From a bacterium (GTDB taxonomy: Bacteria > SZUA-79 > Acidulodesulfobacterales > Acidulodesulfobacteraceae): a DNA stretch of 59,476 nt. This document shows positions 1 through 8,120 of the stretch, one piece after another. Both the position numbers and the translations under genes were made by a program. The first letter of the stretch is position 1; the number at the start of each line of letters is the position of its first letter. Location of the stretch: contig JAJZJW010000013.1 in assembly GCA_021809845.1 (NCBI GenBank), forward strand, positions 1-59,476, given 5' to 3'. Under the pieces are notes generated by a model that was not told the DNA's origin, ran no database searches, and saw only the letters and a list, made by a program, of their open reading frames with translations.

Positions 1-1
1 C

Positions 2-304
2 AACGAAGTATTTGCCACAGGCTCATTTTCAAGCAAATTACTTGTTAAATCGGTAAAAATAAGAGGCGCGTCAAATTTTTTCAGTCAGCTAATGAATGAA
101 GATTTTGAAGAAGGTTTGATTGAAAAAGACATTCCATCTAGTGTGATAGGCAAGTCATTTCACGATGCCCTTCTTTTTGTAAAAGAAACGACGGGCGAAC
201 TTTTTGTAGGGGTAAAAAGGGACGGTAAAATGCTCGTAAATCCGGATGGAAAAACTTTTATTCTTGACAAAAACGACAAGATGCTTCTTATAGGCAAAAA
301 ATAA
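2..304 (+). CDS. C-terminal end of an RCK/TrkA-C type potassium channel or regulator (5' end outside window)
   Basis: The reading frame is open from the window edge to the TAA at 302-304, so this is the tail of a longer gene; the internal Met at 92 is not a convincing start because the frame continues upstream without a stop. The tail reads like the RCK_C (TrkA-C) ligand-binding domain: a segment rich in small residues with 'KLLVKSV', then 'PSSVIGKSFHDALLF', 'GELFVGVKRDGKMLVNP' and the closing beta strand 'DKMLLIGKK'. In MthK/Kch-like K+ channels this domain follows a Rossmann RCK domain and gates the pore. The pore and nucleotide-binding part are not visible, so a TrkA-like subunit is also possible. 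A CLC-type anion protein lies 1.5 kb downstream, which would suit an ion-homeostasis group. Confidence 0.6.
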   Translation, partial: NEVFATGSFSSKLLVKSVKIRGASNFFSQLMNEDFEEGLIEKDIPSSVIGKSFHDALLFVKETTGELFVGVKRDGKMLVNPDGKTFILDKNDKMLLIGKK

Positions 305-425
305 TCTGCGATACCGTTATTATTGACACACATTTCTATTTTTTACACTTTTTAGATATTACTTTTTTTAATATTTAAATTATGATATAGAAACTATGAT
401 AGAAACTTATGATAGATATATAAAC

Positions 426-687
426 GAGCAATACTGTAAATAACATAAAAATTTTATAATTTAATGAGATAAAATAGGAACGAATAATACAATGAACAAT
501 ACTATACATAACATAAAAACTTCATAATTTCATAAGATAAAATAGTTAAAATAGTAACGGATAATACAAAGAGCAATACTGTAAATAACATAAAAACTTC
601 ATAATTTCATAAGATAAAATAGTTAAAATAGTAACGGATAATACAAAGAGCAATACTGTAAATAACATAAAAACTTCATAATTTCAT
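426..687. repeat. 77-bp tandem repeat, four copies (last partial)
   Basis: The motif GAGCAATACT or GAACAATACT starts at 426, 494, 571 and 648. The last two intervals are exactly 77 bp; the first is 68 bp because that copy lacks a TAGTTAAAA block. Copies at 494, 571 and 648 are nearly identical ('ACATAAAAACTTCATAATTT' in each). The array fills most of the 397-bp gap between the channel tail and the NHL gene and ends 14 bp before its ATG, so the leader of that gene probably contains a repeat copy. No ORF or stable hairpin is evident inside a unit. Confidence 0.9.
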
Positions 688-701
688 GGGACGGGTTCGG
701 T

Positions 702-1847
702 ATGAAATCCAATTTATTTTCAACAATCTTTTTAATATTATTTATATTAATACTTAACTTTTTTTATTTAAGCCAAAGCGCACGCGATTCTTTTGCTTCA
801 GCCGCCGTTTCTAATAACTCTCACGCTTCAAACCATTCTGATATTCCGGTTTATTCAGGTATCCGCACACATGCAGCACATGTAAAAAGCAAAAAAGGCT
901 ATGTAAAAATTTTTAAAGGTGTTGATAGTCCAATGGCAATAGCCATTGATGCAAACGGCGATATTTTTATTGCAGGGGATAAAGGCAGAGGCGAAATTGC
1001 CGAATTTAATTTGCACGGGAACAGAATTAAAACTTTTCGTAACGGAATTTATAAACCATGGGATATTGCAATAAATAAAAACGGAGATATTTTAATAGCA
1101 AACGACGGGATTTATAAAAATAAAAAAAGAATAAAATCAAAAGGCTTCATCACCGAACTTAATCCATTCGGCAAAATTATCTTTAAAACATCTAATGGTG
1201 TTAATTATCCGTATGCCGTTGCAATAAGCAAAAACGGTAAAATTGCGGTTGCAAATTACGGAAACGGTTTTGACGGATACATAAGCATTTATTCAGGCAA
1301 AGGAAAATTGCTGCATAAATTCGGGCATGGAATACAGAATCCATACTCTATTGTGTTTTCAAAATCAGGTTCAATATATGCCGCTAATTTCAATGAAGGC
1401 AGCATAGTATGTTTATCGTCTTCGGGGAAAGTTATGTGGTCTACGCAAAAAAAAGTAAGCTATCCGTATGCTATCGCTTTAGGAGTGAGCGGCAATTTAT
1501 GGGTTTTAAACGATGGAAACGGCGGCAGTCTTTCCAAATATTCATCTGAAGGTAAATTGCTTAAGCATATTAACGGTCCTGTCAGCTACCCGTACGGAGA
1601 AGCAATTGATGAAAAAGGGAATATTTTTATCGCAAATTTTAACAGCAACAGCGTTTCTGAATTTTCTTCGCAGGGTAAATTTTTAGGGTATGCTACAAAA
1701 ATAAACAGACCGATAGGCATCGTCATAGATAAAAATGGGAATATATGGGCTGCGGACGGTAACGGAAATTTAACCAAAATTGAAAACGTCGCGGCAAGCG
1801 GAGAATATTTTCAATTTGACCAGCATGGATTCCCATATGGCAGGTAA
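702..1847 (+). CDS. Secreted NHL-repeat beta-propeller protein (seven blades)
   Basis: The 381-aa product begins with a short basic N-terminus and a hydrophobic stretch (about residues 6-24), followed by SQSARDSFASAA, so it is probably exported by Sec; whether it is cleaved is uncertain. The rest is seven repeats of about 43 residues built on the NHL pattern, for example 'MAIAIDANGDIFIAGD', 'PWDIAINKNGDILIAND', 'PYAVAISKNGKIAVANYG' and 'PIGIVIDKNGNIWAADG'. Seven NHL blades normally close into a propeller that binds proteins, carbohydrates or small ligands. No catalytic residues can be named. The gene overlaps the start of the downstream CLC gene, which implies cotranscription. It is preceded by a 77-bp tandem repeat array. 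A second NHL protein, membrane anchored, occurs at 17535-18527. The substrate is unknown. Confidence 0.85.
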   Translation: MKSNLFSTIFLILFILILNFFYLSQSARDSFASAAVSNNSHASNHSDIPVYSGIRTHAAHVKSKKGYVKIFKGVDSPMAIAIDANGDIFIAGDKGRGEIAEFNLHGNRIKTFRNGIYKPWDIAINKNGDILIANDGIYKNKKRIKSKGFITELNPFGKIIFKTSNGVNYPYAVAISKNGKIAVANYGNGFDGYISIYSGKGKLLHKFGHGIQNPYSIVFSKSGSIYAANFNEGSIVCLSSSGKVMWSTQKKVSYPYAIALGVSGNLWVLNDGNGGSLSKYSSEGKLLKHINGPVSYPYGEAIDEKGNIFIANFNSNSVSEFSSQGKFLGYATKINRPIGIVIDKNGNIWAADGNGNLTKIENVAASGEYFQFDQHGFPYGR

Positions 1848-3684
1848 AAAGAAAAAGGGTTTTATAGGCATCCTGAGACGGAGGCTGCTTAATATTAAAA
1901 GGTACATGATAAAGTTTCAGGATAACAGATTCATGTATTTTTCCCGCTGGATTTTTTTTGGATTATTAATAGGTATTGTTGCCGGCATCGGGGCAATCAT
2001 TTTTAACGCTCTTATAAGATTATTCAGATTTATATTTCAAAATACGCTCGAGGGATACTATTCCCCCCGTCCGGAATTAATGGGTCATACCGGAGCGCCT
2101 CCGCATGTTGTTCTGGTTCACTGGCTTTTTCTCATTATTCCTGCGGTAGGCGGACTTTTTTCGGGTCTTTTGGTTTATACTTTTGCCCCTGAAGCCGAGG
2201 GTCACGGCACAGACGCTGCTATTGACGCGTTCCATAATAAAGAAGGCTTTATAAGAGGCAGGGTGCCTATAATTAAAACCTTAGCTTCGTCAATTACGTT
2301 GGGTTCCGGAGGTTCTGGAGGCAGAGAGGGACCAGTCGCACAGATAGGCGCTGGATTTGGTTCCGTCCTTGCAACATTTTTAGGTCTTCCTGTTCCGGAA
2401 AGAAGAAAAATGCTTGTCGCGGGCATAGGAGCCGGCATAGGAGCAATCTTTAAATCTCCGCTGGCAGGTGCGATGTTCGGTGTTGAAGTTCTGTATTCCG
2501 ATATGGACTTTGAAAGCGGCTCGCTTATGCTTGCCATAGTTTCTTCGATAATCGCCTATTCTATTTATGCATATTTTTATGCCGGTTTTACGCCGGTAGT
2601 ACTTGTTCCTATGTTTACATATACAAGACCGGTAACACTGTTTTTTTATGCTATTATGGGTTTTGCACTCGCGTTCATAGGTCAGTTTTATATCAGATTT
2701 TTTTACGGCGTGCATAGTTTGTTTGAAAAAATAAAGATCAAACCGCATTTTAAACCTATGCTCGGCGGCCTGATGGTCGGCGTAATAGCTTATTTTATTC
2801 CGGAAATTATGGGTGTAGGCTACGGATGGCTTCAGCTTGCTGTTTTAGGAAAAATAAGCCTTGTAATGCTTATTATGATAGGTCTGTTTAAAATTATAGC
2901 AACGTCTTTTACTATCAGTTCAGGAGGGTCAGCCGGTGTATACGCCCCTTCTCTTATAATAGGAGGAATGTTCGGCGGAGCATTTGGAATTATATTTCAT
3001 ATGCTTTTGCCGCATATTATTCTGTCCTCGGATATCGCGCCGTTTGTTCTTATAGGGATGGGAGGTTTTTTTGCCGGCGTTGCCAAAACGCCTATTTCTT
3101 CCCTTCTTATGGTATCTGAAATGACAGGAAGTTATGGTCTTTTGCCTCCGCTGATGCTTGTCAATGCTATTACGTTTATTGTGAGCGGAAAAAGGAGTAT
3201 ATATTCTAAGCAGAAAAAAAATAGAATGGATTCGCCGGCACACGCAAAAGATTACCTCATTGAACCTCTTAAAAAATATTCGGTAAAAGATATTATGAAG
3301 GATGAGAATTTTGCTAAACCTATAAAACCAGATGCCACTTTGTATGATATGATTACGGTTTTTTTCAATTCTAATTTTGCGATGCATCCTGTAGTTGATG
3401 CAGACGGGAGGATTATAGGATATATAAAATACGCTACAATAAAAAATATGATGATGAATACCCCCGATGACGAACGGGTTGCCAAAGATATAATGGAAAC
3501 TAAAAAAATTCCTAAAATAAAGCTCACCGAAACCCTTGACGTTGTCGTGCATAATTTCTTTAGAAAAAAAACCGATGAACTTTTTGTCGTGGAAGGAAAA
3601 AGCGAAAAATACAGGGCTATAATAAGGAAAAGAGATGTTCTTATTGTCATTAACAATGCGGAAAATGTTTTTAAAAAGGGCTAA
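1825..3684 (+). CDS. CLC-family chloride channel/antiporter with C-terminal CBS pair
   Basis: This inner-membrane protein of about 619 aa has the CLC signatures: 'GSGGSGGREGPVAQIGAG' near residues 161-178 (gating Glu in GREGP about residue 168), 'IFKSPLAGAMFGVEVLYS' near 208-225, and 'SSGGSAGVYAPSLIIGG' further on. About 130 C-terminal residues form two CBS domains, beginning near 'YSVKDIMKDENF' and 'VAKDIMETKKIPKI'; CBS pairs in CLCs bind nucleotides and modulate gating. At the position of the ClC-ec1 proton glutamate E203 this protein has Val ('FGVEV'), as in CLC channels rather than classical 2Cl-/H+ exchangers. The open frame extends back to a TTG at 1780; I prefer ATG 1825 (or ATG 1837), giving an 11-23 bp overlap with the NHL gene. 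Neither start has a strong Shine-Dalgarno. Confidence 0.92.
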   Translation: MDSHMAGKKKKGFIGILRRRLLNIKRYMIKFQDNRFMYFSRWIFFGLLIGIVAGIGAIIFNALIRLFRFIFQNTLEGYYSPRPELMGHTGAPPHVVLVHWLFLIIPAVGGLFSGLLVYTFAPEAEGHGTDAAIDAFHNKEGFIRGRVPIIKTLASSITLGSGGSGGREGPVAQIGAGFGSVLATFLGLPVPERRKMLVAGIGAGIGAIFKSPLAGAMFGVEVLYSDMDFESGSLMLAIVSSIIAYSIYAYFYAGFTPVVLVPMFTYTRPVTLFFYAIMGFALAFIGQFYIRFFYGVHSLFEKIKIKPHFKPMLGGLMVGVIAYFIPEIMGVGYGWLQLAVLGKISLVMLIMIGLFKIIATSFTISSGGSAGVYAPSLIIGGMFGGAFGIIFHMLLPHIILSSDIAPFVLIGMGGFFAGVAKTPISSLLMVSEMTGSYGLLPPLMLVNAITFIVSGKRSIYSKQKKNRMDSPAHAKDYLIEPLKKYSVKDIMKDENFAKPIKPDATLYDMITVFFNSNFAMHPVVDADGRIIGYIKYATIKNMMMNTPDDERVAKDIMETKKIPKIKLTETLDVVVHNFFRKKTDELFVVEGKSEKYRAIIRKRDVLIVINNAENVFKKG

Positions 3685-3750
3685 TTATGATTGTAAAAAA
3701 TATTAATCAGAAGTTATGAAAAAACAAAAAAATAAAATATTGAGGGCTAT

Positions 3751-3787
3751 CTTGTCATAATGTTATTTAGAATAATATTATGACAAG
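3751..3787. repeat. 17-bp inverted repeat with 3-nt loop (hairpin)
   Basis: The arms 3751-3767 (CTTGTCATAATGTTATT) and 3771-3787 (AATAATATTATGACAAG) pair over 17 bp with a single G-U and a TAG loop. It lies 67 bp after the CLC stop and about 150 bp before the dehydrogenase gene. It is followed by AAGATTTAAC, not by a T-run, so a canonical intrinsic terminator is unlikely. A dyad operator or an mRNA 3'-end stabiliser are alternatives. Confidence 0.75.
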
Positions 3788-3933
3788 AAGATTTAACTGT
3801 ATAATATATAAAACAATAGAATAAATAAAATTTATTGTAAAAATAATTTAAAATAATTTAAAATAATTGTAAAAATAAACTTTTATGATTATGTATTAGC
3901 GTTATATTTATATATTAATACAGTGGGGTTTTT

Positions 3934-4998
3934 ATGACTATTATGACGGATGTAATGAAAGAAGCACTTTATTATAGCAATAATGACATAAGAATTATTG
4001 AAAAACCGATACCGGAAATAAACGACGATGAAATATTGCTGAAGGTTGAAGCGTCCGGTATTTGTGGAAGCGATGTTATAGAATGGTACAGACGCGATAA
4101 AGTTCCGCTGGTCCTTGGTCACGAGGTTTCGGGCACTGTTATAGAAGCCGGCGTGAATGTGGAGAAATTTAAAATTGGCGACAGAGTTGTTGCAGCGCAC
4201 CATGTCCCGTGCAATACCTGCAAGTATTGTTTAAGCGGGCATCAAACAGTTTGTGATACGCTCAGAAGCACAAATTTTTATCCGGGCGGATTTGCTCAAT
4301 ATTTAAGGCTTCCTAAAATCAACGTTAAAAATGGGCTGTATTTATTGCCATACTCGGTTAGTTTTGAAGAAGGAACTTTTGTCGAACCTTTAGCATGCTG
4401 CGTCAGAGCGCAGAGACTGGCAGGGGTTAAACCTGCACAGACAGTTGTTGTTATAGGAAGTGGATTGGCGGGGCTTCTGCATATAAATCTTTTGAGGGCA
4501 TCAGGGGTGACGACTATTATAGCAACGGATATTAACGATTTTAGACTTTCCGCAGCTAAGAAATTCGGCGCGGATTATGTTTTAAACGCAAAAGAAAACA
4601 TTCCTGAAATAATTAAAGATATAAACGGAGGTTTTCTTGCCGATATAATAATCATATCGGCAGGAGCAAACAGTGCAATAGAACAGGGGCTTAAATCCGT
4701 AAGAAGAGGCGGTACGGTACTATTTTTTTCTGCCGCCGACGATGGGGCAAAACTTCCGTTGTCAATAAATGAAATATTCTGGAGAACTGAAGTAAGCCTA
4801 ATAAGCTCTTATGCAGGTTCTATTGCCGACCATATTAATGCTCTTGAACTCATAAGAACAAAAAGGATAAATATAAAGGATATGATAACAGGAGTGCTGC
4901 CGTTAACAGAAATATTACAAGGGTTTAAACTTACAGCAGAAGCCGGAAATTCGCTTAAAATTATTATAAAACCGAACATGGATCCGCAAGCTTTGTAA
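3934..4998 (+). CDS. Zinc-dependent medium-chain alcohol/polyol dehydrogenase
   Basis: The 354-aa product is a MDR-superfamily dehydrogenase, cytosolic and NAD(P)-dependent. Catalytic-zinc ligands are visible in 'GICGSD', 'LGHEVSG' and 'FVEPLACC'. The structural-zinc lobe is 'CNTCKYCLSGHQTVC' (Cys-x2-Cys-x2-Cys-x7-Cys). The nucleotide-binding fold begins at 'VVVIGSGLAGLLH'. The closest subfamilies are sorbitol/threonine dehydrogenase-like; the substrate cannot be assigned from sequence. GTGGGG sits 5 nt upstream of ATG 3934; ATGs at 3943 and 3955 are possible alternatives. The gene stands alone between a hairpin and a bidirectional terminator. Confidence 0.9.
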   Translation: MTIMTDVMKEALYYSNNDIRIIEKPIPEINDDEILLKVEASGICGSDVIEWYRRDKVPLVLGHEVSGTVIEAGVNVEKFKIGDRVVAAHHVPCNTCKYCLSGHQTVCDTLRSTNFYPGGFAQYLRLPKINVKNGLYLLPYSVSFEEGTFVEPLACCVRAQRLAGVKPAQTVVVIGSGLAGLLHINLLRASGVTTIIATDINDFRLSAAKKFGADYVLNAKENIPEIIKDINGGFLADIIIISAGANSAIEQGLKSVRRGGTVLFFSAADDGAKLPLSINEIFWRTEVSLISSYAGSIADHINALELIRTKRINIKDMITGVLPLTEILQGFKLTAEAGNSLKIIIKPNMDPQAL

Positions 4999-5010
4999 AA
5001 TATCATAATA

Positions 5011-5063
5011 TATATCTCATAAAACTGTGAATTCAATATAAATTCACAGTTCTATGAGATATA
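5011..5063. terminator. Bidirectional hairpin terminator between convergent genes
   Basis: The 23-nt arms 5011-5033 and 5041-5063 pair with one mismatch around the 7-nt loop CAATATA; the core is ACTGTGAATT/AATTCACAGT. It starts 12 bp after the dehydrogenase stop and faces the convergent uspA gene. The arms are AT-rich and no long T-run follows on either strand, so the termination function is inferred from position and symmetry. Confidence 0.7.
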
Positions 5064-5124
5064 ACGCCGTTTAGTTCTGGATGAATGTAATAAAAGGTGA
5101 ATATAATAAAAACCGGTCAAGCTC

Positions 5125-5161
5125 CAATATTTATATTTATATTTATATTTATATTTATATT
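5125..5161. repeat. ATATTT hexanucleotide microsatellite
   Basis: About six copies of ATATTT/TATATT run through 5125-5161, in the gap between the terminator hairpin and the 3' end of uspA. Perfect short tandem arrays of this kind are prone to slippage. Confidence 0.85.
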
Positions 5162-5215
5162 ATAACTTTTATAACTTTTTACGCCATAACTTTATTAATT
5201 ATATTAGAAATCTGT

Positions 5216-5650
5216 TTATTGTTTTCTAAATAGAAGCACAGGTAACGAGGAATGCCTCACCAAAGATTCTGCTACCGAACCTAAAAGCACCCTGGAAAGA
5301 CCTGTTCTGCCGTGTGTTCCCATAACGATTAATTCGTAATGTTCACTTTTTGCTTTTTCAAGTACTATGTCCTGAGGTATTCCGTGTGTCAGAACTGTAT
5401 TAACAACAACGCCTTTAGACACGGCAATATCCTCTAATTTTTTCAACAAACCCTTTTCTTCTTCCGCTAATGTTTCGTATATATCAACCGAACCGAAGGA
5501 TAAATCTCCGGCATTTTGCATAAGATTAATATCTAAAACGTGAATAAAAGTAATTGCAGATTTCAACTGCTCCGCAAGTTCAATTGCGTTATTAGATGCA
5601 TTAAGCGAGGTTTCGCTAAAATCAACCGGGCATAAAATTTTCTTAAACAT
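5216..5650 (-). CDS. Universal stress protein, UspA family
   Basis: The 144-aa single-domain protein begins 'MFKKILCPVDFSETS' and carries the ATP-binding signature 'GTHGRTGLSRVLLGSVAES' near the C-terminus (G-x2-G-x9-G-S/T), followed by 'LPVLLF'. ATP-binding Usp proteins of this type are cytosolic dimers induced by stress; the exact role is not deducible. A strong AGGAGG lies 4 nt upstream of the ATG (complement of 5655-5660). The gene is monocistronic on the minus strand, convergent with the dehydrogenase and divergent from uppP. Confidence 0.93.
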   Translation of the reverse strand: MFKKILCPVDFSETSLNASNNAIELAEQLKSAITFIHVLDINLMQNAGDLSFGSVDIYETLAEEEKGLLKKLEDIAVSKGVVVNTVLTHGIPQDIVLEKAKSEHYELIVMGTHGRTGLSRVLLGSVAESLVRHSSLPVLLFRKQ

Positions 5651-5889
5651 TTTTCCTCCTGATTAATAAATAAATTTGATAAAGAAATAAAGAAATAGAT
5701 ATATATTATATATCATAATATTACAATAAATTGTATATTTTTATTTTTTTTATTATAATTATTACTTCGAGTAATCTAAACTTTAAAAAAATGAACTAAA
5801 CTTTAAAAAATAAACTTTAATTTTAATTATGGAGGCGTTTTAAGTTTAAATTGGCATGTTTAATTTAAACGGACGGATGTAAATTATAT

Positions 5890-6738
5890 ATGATTAATCT
5901 TTCTATATTTCAAGGTATTGTTCTTGCAGTAATTCAAGGTATCAGCGAACTTTTTCCTATTTCAAGTCTGGCTCACGGAGTAATAATACCAACACTTTTG
6001 GGGTGGCATATAAATCGGCAGTCCGAGGGTTTTCTGCCTTTTCTTGTTGTCCTGCATCTAGGGACAGCTTTGGCGCTTATCGTATATTTTTATAAAGATT
6101 GGCTCAATCTGTTTAAAGGCTTTTTTAAAGGGGTTGCTAAAAGAAATATTAATATAAATGAAGATTCAAAGACCCTGTATCTATTAGCCTTAGCCACAAT
6201 TCCCGCAGGTATTATAGGTTTAATTTTTGTACATAAACTTAAGAAATTATTCGGTTTCACAGACATAGCAGCTTTTTTTCTAATAATAAACGGTATTATT
6301 TTGTATCTTGGCGAAAAAAGAAGGAGAAAGCAGGGTATAGCTAAAATAGCCGATATGACGGTGTATATGGCGCTAATAATAGGTTTTTTTCAGTCTTTTG
6401 CCTTGATTCCCGGAATATCTCGTTCTGCTATCACTATGGTAGCTGCCCTATATCTAGGATTTAAACATGAATCTGCCGCAAAGTTCTCGTTCCTTTTAGC
6501 TACGCCTATTATATTTGCCGCAGGACTTTTAGAAGTTCCAAAAATGCTGAAACTGCATCTTGTAAATTTTGATGCAATAGCCATTATAAGCGGAGTTGTT
6601 GCAGGCATTGTAGCATATTTTAGCATATGGTTTTTAATGAAATATTTTCATAAATATGAGATTAATGCACTTTATCCGTTTGCTTTTTATTGTATTTTAT
6701 TCGGCTCCTTTGTTCTTGTATATAGAATTATTTTTTAG
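5890..6738 (+). CDS. uppP: Undecaprenyl-diphosphatase (BacA/UppP family, divergent)
   Basis: The 282-aa polytopic inner-membrane protein dephosphorylates undecaprenyl diphosphate to recycle the lipid carrier of peptidoglycan and O-antigen. The first conserved block is 'IQGISELFPISSLAHGVIIP', corresponding to the family's QGxTEFLPISSSGHL region, with Glu, Ser and His retained but 'SSLAHG' replacing 'SSSGHL'. The second block is 'PGISRSAITM' with the catalytic Arg. About eight hydrophobic segments are visible. The length is normal. It is a divergent subtype of the family, but the catalytic residues are in place. No strong Shine-Dalgarno is seen before ATG 5890. An IS605-end-like relic begins 51 bp after the stop. 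Confidence 0.9.
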   Translation: MINLSIFQGIVLAVIQGISELFPISSLAHGVIIPTLLGWHINRQSEGFLPFLVVLHLGTALALIVYFYKDWLNLFKGFFKGVAKRNININEDSKTLYLLALATIPAGIIGLIFVHKLKKLFGFTDIAAFFLIINGIILYLGEKRRRKQGIAKIADMTVYMALIIGFFQSFALIPGISRSAITMVAALYLGFKHESAAKFSFLLATPIIFAAGLLEVPKMLKLHLVNFDAIAIISGVVAGIVAYFSIWFLMKYFHKYEINALYPFAFYCILFGSFVLVYRIIF

Positions 6739-6788
6739 AGAATTATTGAAAATTTTTGATTTTTAAACATGTTTTTCTAATTTATATG

Positions 6789-6832
6789 ATGAAACAGGAA
6801 AAAGCATCGCCCGTGGGGGCGGGGTAGTTCAC
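6789..6832 (+). mobile_element. Solo IS200/IS605 right-end / omega-RNA-like relic
   Basis: A GC-rich island in AT-rich DNA reads ATGAAACAGGAA, then AAGCAT, a GC hairpin CGCCC-GTGG-GGGCG (6808-6821), then GGGGTAGTTCAC (ending 6832). From memory, many TnpB-carrying IS200/IS605 elements end with an ATGAAxCxGGAAGCC segment, a GC stem-loop and GGxTAGTTCAC, which is also the 3' end of the TnpB guide (omega) RNA scaffold. No tnpA or tnpB reading frame is in the neighbourhood, so this would be a solo end or decayed copy. The assignment is by pattern recognition only. Confidence 0.45.
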
Positions 6833-7025
6833 TCTATAATAAATATTAACAAATATAAAATTGCAGATATTTAATTATTATTTGTGATATAATTTCAGTT
6901 TAAAAGTTTTTTAATAATTATTTTTTGTTTAGTTATTTTTAGTTATTTATTTGACATTTATTCGACGACCCCTTTTATTTAATAGTTTTATTTGGCAGTT
7001 TCTTTAATAATTTCTTTAATTAATT

Positions 7026-8120
7026 ATGGAAAATCAACATCAACCTGGTTATATAACAGAGTTTGAAAATTATTTGCGGCTTGATAAAAATTATTCCATA
7101 AATACGGTAATGGCATATTCTTCGGATGTTAAAGAATTATTTATATACCTAAAAAATCAAAAAAACATTTCTAAGAACTTGAATACAGCCCGCAAGAATA
7201 ATAAGAGTTGTTGTGATGATAATAACAAGAATGATAATAACAAGATAGATATGTTCTATATAGCTCATATGAATATAAATACAAATGATGATGATGGTGA
7301 TAATTACAATAATGATAATAATGATATAGATATTCAAGAAATTGCCGAGATAGACGTACGGGGATATTTAAGCAAAGAATATGATAAGGTTAAAAAGGTA
7401 ACCCTTGCCAGAAAAATAGAATCTATTAAGGCATATTTTAATTTTCTTGAAAAAAGACATATTATAGATAAAAATCCGGTTTTTTTATTAGAGCTCCCGA
7501 AAATAGAAAAAAAATTACCATTTTTTTTAAGCGTTAATGAAGCAAAATTTCTATTAGATAATTACAAGTCTTTATCTTTCGAAAAAAAAGGCGTAAAATA
7601 TGAGTTTGAAATCTTGAGAAACGATTTAATACTAGAATTTCTTTATGGGAGCGGTTTAAGAGTCAGCGAAATAATTTCCGTAAAGTATAAAGATTTAGAG
7701 CTTAACGAAGGCTACGTTAAGGTTTTAGGCAAAGGCTCAAAAGAAAGAATAATACCTTTAACCATTCAAACCGTTAATAAAATTCATAAGTGGAAAAACT
7801 ACATCGGCATCCATCTTACGGATTTAAATTTTCAAAGCGAATTTTTAATCATTAATAAAAAAGGAAATCATCTGACACGCAGGACTGTTCATAGAATAGT
7901 TCATGAATCTATGCTTATAACAGGACAATATAAAAATATATCGCCACACAGTTTAAGGCATTCTTTTGCTACGCATCTGCTTGATAATGGCGCAGATTTG
8001 CGTTCTATTCAGGATATGCTTGGGCATTCTAATCTTTCGACAACCGAAAAATATACCCATTTGAGTTTGAAGAAATTATTAGATGTTTATAAGCAATCTC
8101 ATCCACATGCGGTTAAATAG
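7026..8120 (+). CDS. xerC: Tyrosine recombinase XerC/XerD family, with Asn/Asp-rich insert
   Basis: The 364-aa product is a site-specific recombinase of the Xer type, which resolves chromosome dimers at dif. The catalytic set is present: Arg in 'YGSGLRVSEI', Lys in 'GKGSKERIIPL', 'HSLRHSFATHLL' (His-x-x-Arg), 'LGHSNLSTTEKYTH' (second His and nucleophilic Tyr). The N-terminal SAM-like core-binding domain starts 'FENYLRLDKNYSINTVMAYS' but is interrupted at about residues 46-102 by a low-complexity stretch rich in Asn and Asp, making the protein roughly 60 residues longer than usual. The gene precedes hslV and hslU, an order also seen in Firmicutes and other bacteria, supporting the XerC assignment over XerD. 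No Shine-Dalgarno is evident. A TTGACA at 6951-6956 could belong to a promoter. Confidence 0.9.
   Translation: MENQHQPGYITEFENYLRLDKNYSINTVMAYSSDVKELFIYLKNQKNISKNLNTARKNNKSCCDDNNKNDNNKIDMFYIAHMNINTNDDDGDNYNNDNNDIDIQEIAEIDVRGYLSKEYDKVKKVTLARKIESIKAYFNFLEKRHIIDKNPVFLLELPKIEKKLPFFLSVNEAKFLLDNYKSLSFEKKGVKYEFEILRNDLILEFLYGSGLRVSEIISVKYKDLELNEGYVKVLGKGSKERIIPLTIQTVNKIHKWKNYIGIHLTDLNFQSEFLIINKKGNHLTRRTVHRIVHESMLITGQYKNISPHSLRHSFATHLLDNGADLRSIQDMLGHSNLSTTEKYTHLSLKKLLDVYKQSHPHAVK

Noticed and set aside
426..687. CRISPR array
   Set aside because: Units are contiguous 77-bp copies without unique spacers, and no cas gene is present.
2929..3552. Long minus-strand reading frame of 207 codons inside the CLC gene
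   Set aside because: It is antisense to a strongly conserved coding region, has no ribosome binding site and shows an unnatural His/Tyr/Arg-rich composition.
6951..6979. TTGACA ... TTTATT promoter before xerC
   Set aside because: Only the -35 is convincing; in DNA this AT-rich -10-like hexamers occur everywhere, so it was not listed as a feature.
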